The notes under the pieces: generated by a model
Told to the model about the DNA's origin: nothing
Database searches by the model: none
The model's input: only the letters and a program-made list of their open reading frames with translations
Shown: positions 53,800-63,191 of the stretch, one piece after another
Position numbering within the stretch: the first letter of the stretch is position 1
How the letters are laid out: every line of letters starts with the position of its first letter
Position numbers and translations under genes: made by a program
Source of the DNA: Limnoperna fortunei
Lineage: Eukaryota > Mollusca > Bivalvia > Mytilida > Modiolidae
DNA: 64,000 nucleotides
Direction: 5' to 3'
NCBI GenBank assembly: GCA_944474755.1
Contig: OX104113.1
Span: forward strand, 55,200,074-55,264,073

Positions 53800-55170
53800 A
53801 AGCATTAAGAGCTAACGCCACTGATGAGTCCTGAATAGACGAAATGCGCGTCTGGCGTAATGAATTTGTCACCTTGGTAATTTTAATTACATCATCACTA
53901 CCATAAAGAAGGTAGAATCTGCCGGCTTTTGGATTGTCTGGTGTTGGATATTCGAGAGTTTTATCATCAATATAGCCTAGATTGTTCATATTTGTTAATT
54001 CCTAAGTTATTTCATCAATGAATTTCTCTGTGGGGTCCTCTTCTGATTTCATATAAAACCGGTCATCATTCAGTTGACGTTCAGCCTCTCGAATATATAT
54101 AGGCAGATTTGTCCATAACCACAACCGCACTACCCTTGTCTGCTGGTTTGATGACTATTTCTACATTTGATCTTAAGTTTCTTAGGGCAGTTCGTTCGTC
54201 AGGAGAGAGATTGTCAAAATTGTTAGAATAAGATTCAACTGTGCTAATTATTTCTGTTTTAACGGTGTCTATAAATGACTCTAAAGTTGTGTTCTTACTA
54301 GGATTTTGGGACCCATTCACTTTTTTGACAAATCTATATTTGTTATCTCCTTCTATGTCTATTTTTCAATCTCTGTACGATGGTGACTAGAGAGGTTAAC
54401 AACACTGTTGGAATCGTTGTTGGTTGAAAGGGATTTCCGTTTGAAGCGTCTGTTGCGTATCTTTATCTGCGATGGTAATTTGGCATTCTGTTGGTTAGGA
54501 ATACCGTCACGATTAAATCTTCGCCGTTGACGTTTAGAGAGGGTGCAACTTTGGATGGTGGTGATGTCATTTAGACGCATAAGAATGTTTTTATATTCTT
54601 TTATCTGTAATTTTTTTTCTTACTTATTTTCATGAGATTTTCAAGATCAGACGATAGTTAAATCAGATGTTCTTCGCAGTGATTTTTCATAAGGGTCAGC
54701 AGGCGTTTTGAACAGTGAAACAGAGTCTGATCCCATTTTCTATAAAAAGGTGTTAGAATCATTGCCAGGTGTTTGAGGTAAGAGTTTGATCTGTAAACCC
54801 TTAGGTATAACACCTCGTTCTATATAGTTATTGATATTAGATAGGTGATGTTGAGTTTTCATTTGTTTTTGTTTTAGTACTCTCAGTTGTTTAAAGTATT
54901 CTTCATATGGCATTATAAAAGATGGTGGGATGACAAAATAAGGTAGTTTATCACACAACTGTCTTTACGTGTTTTGAGATCGTGTCCAATTCTAGAATCT
55001 TTTGAGAAGGATTTTATTTTTAGCTATATTTTCAAAATCATATAATTCAATTATAAGTTCATTATCATTTAAAAATTTAAACGTTCTACTAAATTATCGT
55101 CTGGTATAACACAATTTTCTATAGTAGACCTTTTGGAATTAAAGTCTCACACAAGAGCACAACATTGTGT
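53800..55170 (-). mobile_element. Penelope-like element (PLE) fragment, decayed and rearranged
   Basis: PLEs are retroelements with a telomerase-related reverse transcriptase. - strand pieces in different frames: 54740-54958 (YIERGVIPKGLQIKLLPQTP), 54359-54580 (basic, KRQRRRFNRDG), 54081-54320 (LSPDERTALRNLRSNVEIVI then KPADKGSAVVVMDKSAYI, the conserved PLE N-terminal RT block), and 53905-53989 (PKAGRFYLL, the start of the next RT block). The RT stops there. The sequence then passes into a stretch that carries a hammerhead ribozyme on the + strand, so the left piece is inverted relative to the RT. The palm, thumb and GIY-YIG endonuclease are missing. Confidence 0.85.
53815..53858 (+). ncRNA. 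Type I hammerhead ribozyme motif
   Basis: Stem I: ACGCCA (53815-53820) pairs with TGGCGT (53853-53858). Core CTGATGA 53821-53827. Stem II: GTC/GAC closed by a 7-base loop (53828-53840). Core GAAA 53841-53844. Stem III: ATGC/GCGT (53844-53851) with no loop and one T-G wobble; predicted cleavage after GTC (C53852). All invariant core bases are present. Ribozymes with this loopless stem III are known in Penelope-like elements of animals and usually act as dimers, so a single copy may cleave poorly. Confidence 0.88.
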
Positions 55171-55185
55171 TTAATTTGAAAAATA

Positions 55186-56260
55186 TACACTTGACCAAAA
55201 GTTAGGGACCACATGGTTTTGCTGCAAATAAATAAAAAAATTAATTGTTTCTGGTTCTGTGTATATGCTATCAACAAAAGCTAGGTTTGTAGTATCTATT
55301 GTTAAAATTTTTAAATCGCTCGATTAATAGAGATTTAAAAAACACTACCCTCAGCTTTTGAAAACCCAAGTTTGGCGCCTTTTTTCATTTCATCATGTGC
55401 ACGTGCGTAACAGGTAAAATTTATCCTGTTTTGAAATCATTTCAACATATTACGTCGAAAACTAGCAGATTCCGAGTGATGGCAAGCAGTTGGTATAATA
55501 AGGGCTGGAATGACACAGTGGCAGGTTTCAGATAGGTTCAATGTTAGCCATTCTGTCATCAGTAGGCTAATGAGACGATATAATGAAACTGGTATTGTTG
55601 GGGAGGTCAAAATTAGGGCGACCGAAGAAGACAACAGAGAGAGAAGATAGACTACTTCGAAGACTTGCTAGACACAACCTTTTACCACTGCAAACATGTT
55701 GCGTAGTCGATGAACTGCGAAGACTTCGAGCACGGAGACCAATAAAGCGACCAGCACTTACACAAACACATAAAGATGCCCGGCTGCAGTGGGCGCGTGA
55801 CCATATCGGGTGGAATATTCGCTCTTGGAAAAGAATTCATTGGTCCGACAAAAGTCGTTTTCTTCTGAAACCAGTTGATAGTAGGATGCGGGTATGGCGT
55901 CAACGCATCACAGCTTTTGATCCTACACATGTTCTGGGAACTACAGCTTTTGGTGGTGCGGAGTGACAGTTTGGGGCTGCTTCTCATATGACAGTAAGTT
56001 AGACTTAGACATTAGATAGCACACTAACTTCTTTAAAATACAGAGCTCGGATTCTGGACCCGCCGTATTGTGCCCCATTTTGATGCGCATTCACTTGAAA
56101 ACAGACCCGTGACGACAACGCAAGACCTCATAGAGCGTGCATCGACAAAGATTATCTTGCAAATTGGCCTGCCATGTCTCCGAATATGAATCCGATAGAG
56201 CATGTTTGGGACTATCTCGGCCGGAAAGTGAATGAACGTGATTCTCCATGTTAGAACATT
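55186..56260 (+). pseudogene. Tc1-like transposase remnant
   Basis: A Tc1-type end is seen at about 55186-55216 (CTTGACCAAAAGTTAGGGAC). The best open part (55583-55966) encodes GRPKKTTEREDRLLRR, the DNA-binding linker, then RSWKRIHWSDKSRFLL with the first catalytic Asp, and RMRVWRQR. Frame breaks follow. SPNMNPIEHVWDYLGRKVN with the catalytic Glu is at about 56176-56240. The second Asp block is damaged. No right end was found. Inactive. Confidence 0.88.
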
Positions 56261-56504
56261 AAAGAATTGCGTGATTCATTTTATGTTTCGTTTTAAATAT
56301 TCGACTGTTTTAAAGAAGTTTATGATTTTACTATTCAAATTCAGAAAATACCAACAAGATGTCGTTTGTAAAACTGCAAAATCATAACTCATGAAAAAAT
56401 TCAGTTTGAACCGCTGGTAATGTTAAATACACATAGTTGGCATGTTGAGGGTTATTGAGATGTGAGAAGAAATCATTTTAAAACATTTATTCACAAGAAA
56501 AGAA

Positions 56505-56600
56505 TCGGTATCGTGTGTATCCACCACGCTTCCGGTGCAATTCTTGAACTCGTCTCCACATTCTCTGGACAAGACTACGTTGAGTGAATTGCCGCCACTC
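56505..56600 (-). pseudogene. Tc1-like transposase C-terminal fragment, opposite orientation
   Basis: The - strand encodes EWRQFTQRSLVQRMWRRVQE and LHRKRGGYTRYRF, homologous to the end of the transposase at 60470-60865 (RRRVEHLHRKRGGYTRY). It faces the remnant at 55186-56260, so it comes from another copy or from an inversion. Confidence 0.8.
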
Positions 56601-56770
56601 CTGAATTCAACAGCTAATGAAACATTAATGAAACATTTAAGTTGCTTTACAGGTTATGTACAGGTAAGGTACAAAAATGCATACCCTTTAACGGGCCTCT
56701 CCCATTTCTTAATTAATTTTGCGAGTAGACGTTTTGGGAACAAACCCACTAAAACTATGTATTTCTATTG

Positions 56771-57121
56771 TTAAGGCAGTAAAGGTCTTTCATCATCCCA
56801 CTCTCTGGTACGGAACTGAATTATTTCACCGTCGTAGAGTGATGGTACTGGATCTAAGCAGTTTCGTAATTTCTCTTTTATGTGTGCCATGAAAAGTTTA
56901 GATTTTGATGGTGGGTCGTTGTGTTCTCGGGGAAAGCTAGTAACCAGATTGTCTCTTGTATTTACAGTACCAGGACAATTACTGACTGTACATTTTTAAT
57001 AAATGAGTTCAGCATCTCTGCCCTGCTTTCTGGTTTTTACACCATATCTGTAGCCTGCTACAGCTAAATAGTGACCACGGGCATGTTGAATAAATTCAAC
57101 TGTTACTTGTGTATCAGCCAT
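56771..57121 (-). pseudogene. FLYWCH-type zinc-finger protein fragment with in-frame stop
   Basis: From ATG at 57119-57121 (MADTQVTVEFIQ) the frame reads GHYLAVAGYRYGVKTRKQGR, then a TAA at 56996-56998 where the FLYWCH pattern expects Trp. It resumes as KCTVSNCPGTVNTRDN, then FMAHIKEKLRNCLDPVPSLY, DGEIIQFRTREWDDERPLLP and a stop at 56771-56773. This resembles the FLYWCH finger plus the following segment found in MULE-derived and related genes. The stop makes a pseudogene likely; sequence error is possible. The domain call is by pattern, from memory. Confidence 0.6.
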
Positions 57122-57199
57122 TTTTGTTTGACAATGATAAATTTCAGTCAGTCATGTATTTATATATGCTTAATGGGCTTGTTTGGGTTGAGCTTTAGC

Positions 57200-57540
57200 T
57201 CAGTGTCAAATTATTGTTAGTATCATTTATTTATTTAATTATTCTGCTTAATGAGTGAGAACTATTTACAATTATTTTTAGTATCATTTATTTCATAACT
57301 ATCATCAATTTATTTAATTATTTTGCTCAATGAGTGAGAACTATTTACATTTTTTAGTACCATTTATTTCCTAACTATCATTTATATATTTAATTATTTT
57401 GCCTCATGAGTGATAACTATTTACAATTATTTTTAGTACCATTTAAATAATAACTATTATTTATTTATTTAATTATTTTGATTCATGAGTAAGGAACTAT
57501 TTGTATTTCATATCTATCATTTATTTATTTAAAAATTAAA
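57200..57540. repeat. AT-rich tandem repeat, about 78-bp units
   Basis: Four to five worn copies of a unit with ATGAGTGAGAACTATTTACA, ATTATTTTTAGTA and CATTTATTTATTTAATTATT. Confidence 0.8.
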
Positions 57541-58380
57541 TTATATTTATTTTGCTTTATTTTTTTCAAACAATATTAACAACCTGGCCTGGAACAAAAA
57601 TACTGTTAATTTATTTACCTATTACACCTGAATAGTTGCTAAATAAATAAGTCAACAGGTGATCAAAATAAAAGTTGGCTAAATGGGAATACCTGAATTT
57701 TAAAAAGTTGACTAAATGGGAAGACACCGTTAAGTGTATCGCCTGTAAATATATGGTAGCAAGGTTTCTCCAACATTTGAAAATTTTTATTCACGTTTCT
57801 CCAACATGAAATTAACAATAGGAGGGCTTGTTGTTTTAACAACAATCAAATATGTTGTTTTAAGCAGATTTCAGTAAAACATGAGAATTCTATTGAAATT
57901 TATGGCAAAGTTATAATTTAAAAACAAAGAAATCAATATTTTTTATTCTGTCCTCATATCAATAATTCTATTAATGAAATAATAATTTAATCAATAAAAT
58001 TAATTATTAAATAATTAAAGTGCAATTATAGACCATGCAAGCAGTTGTCAAATTATGATACAATTATTACAAAGTACTCTTGCTATGCTCAAAAATGAGA
58101 AGTGTTTAGTGTCAATTTCTACATCACGCGTTCTGCTTTGTTTGAAATGAGAAATTTAATTCCCCGACTTAAACGTAATTTTGGTAGTGGGATATAAATT
58201 CAGAAATTAATAAGTTAGAAAGAAATAAGATAAGTCAGTATATCTACATTATTTAATAATGTTATTAATCACCTCCTCTTTTCGCCAATCAATGTCAAGA
58301 AGAGCGTATGTGTGTATCAAGATAAAATTATTTTGCGTGCGCAAACTACTCATATCAAAAGAATACTCACTTTTAGCCAC
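57541..58380. other. AT-rich region upstream of nanos
   Basis: No repeat or ORF is recognised. It is the likely nanos promoter-proximal region. I see no confident binding site other than the TATA box listed separately. Confidence 0.5.
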
Positions 58381-58395
58381 GCCCACCTAAAATTT

Positions 58396-58430
58396 TATAT
58401 AAATGAGATGTAATCAGCGAACCATCACTG
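58396..58430 (+). promoter_or_regulatory. nanos core promoter: TATA box and initiator-like site
   Basis: TATATAAA at 58396-58403. About 31 bp downstream, CATCACTG (A at 58427) resembles an initiator (TCA+1CT). If this is the start site, the leader is only about 26 nt. The position relative to the ORF supports an intronless transcription unit. Confidence 0.65.
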
Positions 58431-58444
58431 CACGAGTGACATCA

Positions 58445-58480
58445 ATGGTAAAATGTCGTTCAGGAATATTACACCCATAA
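58445..58480 (+). promoter_or_regulatory. Upstream ATG with 11-codon ORF overlapping the nanos start
   Basis: ATG at 58445 has G at +4 but a weak -3 base. Its frame ends TAA at 58478-58480, past the nanos ATG at 58453. Ribosomes using it would miss the nanos start, so it could lower translation. The effect is inferred. Confidence 0.6.
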
Positions 58481-59097
58481 TCCATCGACAAACCGGTGTT
58501 CAAAAACTACACTGCAACAATAGTATTACAACTGAAAACGACAATACATTCAGCAACGACTTCAAATTTCTGGAAAGCTTGTTACTACCGTTACTAGTCG
58601 AGGATACATTGTATGATGGAGCCATTTCCATACACCGTCATGATGTGCACGACGTCGAGGAATTCGGACACAATTTGGACGCTATACGCAGAGATGCACT
58701 TGAAGTTGATGAATTCAGAAACAACGGACACGAGTGTGAATTGGATGATTTAGATACATATCAGGTTCAGCTACGAAGACAAAACGTTCATGATAAAATA
58801 ATGCACAAGGAAAGTAACCCGGTGGTTTTGGAAGTTATGGCATTTAAAGAAAGAAAAAAGGCGTTAAGAAGAGCGAAGACGAAAAAAAATTGTGTATTTT
58901 GTAAAAATAATGGTGAATCTACGTCTGTATATACGAGCCACGTTTTGAAGGATTTGGACGGAAAAGTGTGTTGTCCGGTTTTAAGGAAATATACTTGTCC
59001 TGTATGTGGCGATTCCGGGGATAAAGCGCACACTATAAAATACTGTCCACGAAATGAAGTCATTGAAAATCTACCTATTTTTCATTCGGGATCCTAG
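58453..59097 (+). CDS. nanos: Nanos, germline RNA-binding zinc-finger protein
   Basis: Nanos works with Pumilio to repress or destabilise mRNAs and is needed in animals for primordial germ cells; it acts in the cytoplasm. This is an intact, intronless 214-residue ORF. Residues 147-198 form the complete Nanos zinc-finger domain: C147, C150, H163, C174 and C182, C185, H193, C198, spacing C-x2-C-x12-H-x10-C-x7-C-x2-C-x7-H-x4-C. It contains the family phrases [25 protein letters not shown] and YCP. Residues 1-146 are poorly conserved, acidic in the middle, with a basic stretch ([15 protein letters not shown]) just before the finger. The ATG has AAA before it. Length fits short invertebrate Nanos proteins. 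A pre-finger NOT1-binding motif of the kind known at Nanos N-termini was not identified with confidence. Confidence 0.96.
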   Translation: MSFRNITPIIHRQTGVQKLHCNNSITTENDNTFSNDFKFLESLLLPLLVEDTLYDGAISIHRHDVHDVEEFGHNLDAIRRDALEVDEFRNNGHECELDDLDTYQVQLRRQNVHDKIMHKESNPVVLEVMAFKERKKALRRAKTKKNCVFCKNNGESTSVYTSHVLKDLDGKVCCPVLRKYTCPVCGDSGDKAHTIKYCPRNEVIENLPIFHSGS

Positions 59098-59161
59098 TTT
59101 TATCGTTTTAATCATTTTGCAAAATTAGTTATATTATATATTTTATTACAAAAAATTACCT

Positions 59162-59169
59162 TGTATATA
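59162..59169 (+). promoter_or_regulatory. Pumilio-type element in nanos 3' UTR
   Basis: TGTATATA matches the Pumilio consensus UGUANAUA, 65 bp after the stop codon. Confidence 0.5.
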
Positions 59170-59213
59170 TCGACTTTTTAGTTTCAAAGATAGCACAGAT
59201 AGTAGATTCGATA

Positions 59214-59265
59214 GTGCTAACCAGGGACAGTCTATACTAACTGTATAGACTGTCCCTGTGCTAAC
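59214..59265. repeat. Perfect 16-bp hairpin in nanos 3' UTR flanked by direct repeats
   Basis: CAGGGACAGTCTATAC (59222-59237), loop TAACT, exact inverse 59243-59258. GTGCTAAC occurs at 59214-59221 and 59258-59265, overlapping the hairpin by one base. It may be an RNA element or a tiny inverted-repeat insertion: CAGGG termini and 7-8-bp duplications recall hAT elements. Loop bases do not fit the Smaug CNGG loop. Confidence 0.85.
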
Positions 59266-59473
59266 TAAATTAGACTCGAATAGTTTTCGAACTAATTTTT
59301 AGTTAACGTTTTTATCTGAATATTGAACACTTTTGGAACGGTTAAGTTTTATAACATTGAAGATACTTATGGTTTTGTTGAATAGATAATTTTATAAATT
59401 TATTGACCATGTTTTGATCCATTGTGTCGGGCATGTTGTAAACGTTTTGACAGGCACTCTTGGGCATGCTGTT

Positions 59474-59480
59474 TTTTAAT
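59474..59480 (+). promoter_or_regulatory. CPE-like motif in nanos 3' UTR
   Basis: TTTTAAT (UUUUAAU) lies 43 bp before the poly(A) signal, a position used by cytoplasmic polyadenylation elements in maternal mRNAs. Short AT-rich motif, so chance occurrence is possible. Confidence 0.35.
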
Positions 59481-59510
59481 TTGCATAAATTATATAATTA
59501 AAAGAATATG

Positions 59511-59518
59511 TGTAAATA
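59511..59518 (+). promoter_or_regulatory. Pumilio-type element next to nanos poly(A) signal
   Basis: TGTAAATA is a canonical UGUANAUA match ending 4 bp before AATAAA. Confidence 0.55.
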
Positions 59519-59522
59519 ATGA

Positions 59523-59528
59523 AATAAA
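59523..59528 (+). terminator. nanos poly(A) signal
   Basis: AATAAA 426 bp after the nanos stop, followed by a GTTTGTTTTCG-type GU-rich stretch at 59546-59556. Confidence 0.7.
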
Positions 59529-59582
59529 AAATTGTTAATTCAAGACGTTTGTTTTCGTTTTAACTAATTTTGGCCTTCTTTT

Positions 59583-59690
59583 TTTTGAATGGTGTTAAAT
59601 GCCACTTTCAATAATTTTCAGCTATATCATAGCGTCCAGTTTTTATTGGGGAGGAAATTGGGGTACCCGGAGAAAACCTAAAAATCATTT
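59583..59690 (-). repeat. SINE 3' half, reverse orientation
   Basis: The - strand reads the SINE body end: GGGTACC, CCAATAAAAACTGGACGCT, ATGATATAGCTGAAAATTAT and GAAAGTGGCATTTAACACC. Confidence 0.85.
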
Positions 59691-60053
59691 CCAGAATGTA
59701 TTTAAATCTTGATGTTTTTGTCTTTTGGAAGCCTAAAATTAGTTAATTATGATGTTTTATGTAGTTTGAATGACATAATTGCCGAATACGACATACTCGT
59801 GGATAAGTTTGTTTACAGTAGTTCAAATGTTTTTTTCTTGCTTGAAATGTGTCTGGAATGCATTCGCGCTACACATATCAATAATACTGATTTAAACAAA
59901 AAGTATCCCGTAACACAAAACAATTTTGGTAATGTACGAAATCTTGCATATCAAATCATTTTCAATTTATCAACATTTTACTATGGGTAGAAATATTGAC
60001 GTATAATAAAGAACATCAAGGTTAATTGTAACTACAGCTGGGGTTGTATGATA

Positions 60054-60113
60054 TATGAAAAAGAGACAGAAATTTTAACCAGCAATCCCACAAATTTTTG
60101 TTCGCAATATATA
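60054..60113 (+). pseudogene. Possible LINE coding sequence left of the Tc1 insertion
   Basis: In the frame of the LINE tail at 61776 the codons give KRDRNFNQQSHKFLFA after a TGA. When Tc1 and one TA are removed, this frame runs straight into YKKIRNHKIP. The piece is short, so chance cannot be excluded. Confidence 0.5.
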
Positions 60114-61773
60114 CAGTCCGCCATAAGTTAAGCATCACCTACTTTTCCGGATCTAATGTTTTTCAATAACATAAACAAATGAGAAAATGTTTAATTTGTA
60201 TGAAAATGTATATATCATTAGGAAATTTGAACCTGTAATATTCTTTATTTAAATCCTCTAATTGTAAAATTAAATTCTAGTGGTCTAATAATGATCACAA
60301 AAAATAGGCCAAAAAACAACAAAACAATAGGTGATTTTAAGTTTTAGTTTGACACAAAAATTTTCATTGTTTACAAAACACAAAATTTTTCATTGTTTAC
60401 AAAATTGGTCATTCAACAAGTCCTGAGGTGAAAGAGTAACAAATGGACTGTCGTTTGGCGTATTTTCATTCAATATCGGGTATAACCTCCACGCTTCCGG
60501 TGTAAATGTTCAACACGCCGCCTGATTCCAGCAACCAAACGCCTTAGTCTGTACTGTGGAAATCTCTGCCATTCTTCCACAAGAGCGACTTCTAATTCTC
60601 GAACATTTTGGCATCTTGGGTTCCGTTGATTGACTTTTCGCCCGATAAAGTCCCACACATGCTCAATCGGATTCATGTCCGGTGACATGGCTGGCCATGG
60701 AAGTGTGTCAATGGCTTCTGTTTCAATAAAGTCCCTCACAACAAGGGCTCGATGGGGTCGAGCGTTGTCGTCTTGAAACATTGGCCTGTCTGCAAGAGCA
60801 TGATTGTCAAAATGTGGCCCAACATGACCATCCAAGATGTCATCGCGGTATTTCAGACCGATCAATGTATCGTTGAGAATCTGTAAAGTGAGCTTGCAGT
60901 CACGTGAAAAGCATCTCCATACAGTAACGCCGCCAACACCGAATGCAGTTGTTCTACAATATGGTTTCTATCCAAAGCTGTATTCCTTTGCCGCCAAACA
61001 CGTATCCGACCGTCAAAAGGCTTCAACAGAAAGCCGCTTTCATCTGACCAATGAATACGTCTCCAGCTTCTTAGATTCCAGTGACGATGATGTCTTGCCC
61101 ACTCCATTCGTGCTTGGCAGTGCCATCTTGTCAGTTCTGGTCGTTTCAAAGGCCCGCGGGCACGTAAACGAGATCTGTGAAGTCTCCGAATAACTGTTCT
61201 GTCACTGATTGGACCACCAGAAGGCCACATTCCTCGTAACTGGCCTGTTGTTGAAAAGGGGTGCAATCTGGCTTGACAAGCAAGGAAGCGGTCCTCTCTA
61301 GGGATTGTTTTACGGGGTCTTCCAGATCTTGGGCGGTCCTCGATTGACCCTGTCTGTCTATGCCTCGCAACAAGTCTGCTAATAACAGAGTTGTTCATCC
61401 CAAAATTGGCTGCTATTTGGCGGTTAATCATTCCAGCATTTTTCATTCCAATTGCTTGCCAGCGTTCGGCGATACTTAATTTTCGTCTTACCATGTTGAA
61501 AAGTCTTTAAAAGATAATAACTAACCAGAATATCCACTTGCAATCGAACAAGGCTATTTGATTCAAAGTCAGTCTGTTAATTTGAAGCAAGACCAGGTTT
61601 TGAAACCGGTTTTTACACTTTAAAACTCTAATTATTGACATCTTACCTGTATGTTTTATAAAGGTATTGTTTGAAAGCATTGCATGCATAAATGCATCAG
61701 ATGCTGAATGCATCGTTTTGTAATAAAATTATTTCAGAAAATATTTAGGTGATGCTTAACTTTTGGCGGACTG
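60114..61773 (-). mobile_element. Tc1/mariner transposon, both ends intact, 1660 bp
   Basis: Ends CAGTCCGCCATAAGTTAAGC (60114) and the inverse at 61773, about 28 bp with one mismatch. TA dinucleotides flank both sides (60112-60113; 61774-61775). The transposase lies on the - strand and has one frameshift. It interrupts a LINE tail. Confidence 0.95.
60470..61494 (-). pseudogene. Tc1 DD34E transposase with one frameshift
   Basis: Cut-and-paste transposase. The first frame (61494 to about 60955) has the helix-turn-helix pair (MVRRKLSIAERWQAIGMKNA, MNNSVISRLVARHRQTG), the GRPRKT linker (AT-hook-like), the second binding domain and RRIHWSDESGFLL with the first Asp. Near 60953-60957 the frame shifts: FGVGG-type conserved sequence continues in the second frame. 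That frame carries FQDDNARPHRA (second Asp) and SPDMNPIEHVWDFIGRK (Glu), with 34 residues between Asp and Glu. It ends HRKRGGYTRY. Length of both parts fits a full Tc1 transposase of about 340 residues. One missing base would explain the break. Confidence 0.94.
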
Positions 61774-61775
61774 TA

Positions 61776-62672
61776 TATATAAGAAGATAAGAAATCATAA
61801 GATTCCGATTGATATTCAATTGAAACTATTTGATTCACTAGTTGAGCCTATCCTACTATATGGTTCTGAAATATGGGGACATGAAAAAATTGATGTGTTA
61901 GAAAGAGTACATCTTCAATTTTGCAAAAGAATACTCAATCTGAGACAGTCTACCCCCAACTTCATGTTATATGGTGAGTTAGGCCGATATCCTCTGTGTA
62001 TCAAAGTCAAGCTTAGAATGATTTCTTTCTGGCGTAGATTAGTACAGAACGAAAGGAAGCTTAGCAGCACCCTTTACAGACTAATGTATGATCTGCAACT
62101 TAATGAAAATCAAAACATTAAATGGATCTCTAATATAAAATCTGTCTGTGACAATACAGGTCTTGGATATATTTTTACTAACCAAATCAAAGTAGAATTG
62201 TGTACTCTGAAACCTTTATTATTTGAGCGTCTTAGAGACCAGTTCATTCAGAAATGGTTCTCAGATATTGAAACCTCGTCTAAACGTAAATTGTACTCGT
62301 TATTCAAAACAAACTTTTGCTTTGAAAATTACTTATTAAGGTTAACGGAGTTTGGAAGAACTCAGATATCTAAACAGAGAACTTCCAACCTGAAGTTGCC
62401 AATCGAAACTGGGAGATGGTCAAACATTCCTAGAGACGCAAGAGTTTATACATTTTGTAGAGATGGAATCGGCGACGAATTCCATTATTTATTTAAGTGT
62501 CAAAATAACTATGTTAAACAATTGCGACAAAAATATATACCAAGGTACTACAGTGTATTTCATAAACCCAGATAAAAATAAGATGATTGGTATGTTATCT
62601 CTTTGTTAACATGTTGTATGTCCTCATGTAACACATGTATGTTTCTGAGTGTTTCAATAAAATAAAAAAATT
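61776..62672 (+). pseudogene. LINE reverse-transcriptase C-terminal part, 5' interrupted by Tc1
   Basis: Open to the stop at 62573-62575. It begins KKIRNHKIPIDIQLKLFDSL, then PILLYGSEIWG, LERVHLQFCKRILNL, YGELGRYPL and ends with a Cys/His-containing region (CRDGIGDEFHYLFKC). This is the thumb and tail region of non-LTR retrotransposon polymerases common in molluscs. An apparent start inside the Tc1 end is spurious. The 3' end is marked by AATAAAATAAAAAAATT at about 62656-62672. It is a 5'-truncated copy, distinct from the LINE at 51-53.5 kb. Confidence 0.88.
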
Positions 62673-62904
62673 AACTGTTGGTCATGAGCTATTGTGCATT
62701 AATTTTAATTGTTCGTATGAGTTTTTATGGTTTGCCAATTGTTTTTAATTATTGTTTCCTAATAACTAAGAAGAATGTTTGTTTTTACTTGCGTTTAAGT
62801 TTCTTCAGTTTTACCACAAAAGTACGAAATTATCTAGATTAAACCATGATTTTACTTCTCTCTACAAATGTCATTATGTGTGCCGTTATCGTTGACCGAT
62901 TGTT

Positions 62905-63184
62905 GACCATACTGTGAGGGTTCACAGTGCTCGACCCACAGACTGCCCAGTTCGTCTGGAGGATTCTCTGGAAAGCCTGACCGCGCCCCACCGTAGGTAA
63001 CGTTGTTTGGAGAGTGCCACGTACGCTCCTTGCAGGCTAAAGACTCTTATTGTAGATATCGATAAGAATAGGCCGTACCCAATACTTTTTGGGGGATTCA
63101 AAGTTTTTTCCATTTGGATCATCTTTCCTGAATTGATTTATTGTTAACTTGTTCTTGTCCTGAATATATCTGAAATACTGCTCG
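62905..63184 (+). repeat. SINE-like dispersed repeat (second family)
   Basis: Counterpart of 33215-33725: GGTTCACAGTGCTCGACCCA, GGAGAGTGCCACGTACGCTC, TTATTGTAGAT, CCGTACCCAATACTTTTT, TTGATTTATTGTTAACTTG, AATACTGCTCGCTGG, then an AATC tail. Confidence 0.7.
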
Positions 63185-63191
63185 CTGGAAG

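Noticed and set aside
53798..53989. Single 63-codon protein on the - strand
   Set aside because: It is a chimera: the first half is Penelope RT and the second half is the antisense of the ribozyme region.
59709..59990. 93-codon + strand frame downstream of nanos
   Set aside because: No recognisable domain, AT-rich composition, no promoter or splice context.
61763..61775. Start of the LINE protein at 61763
   Set aside because: These bases belong to the Tc1 terminal repeat; the LINE begins after the TA at 61774.
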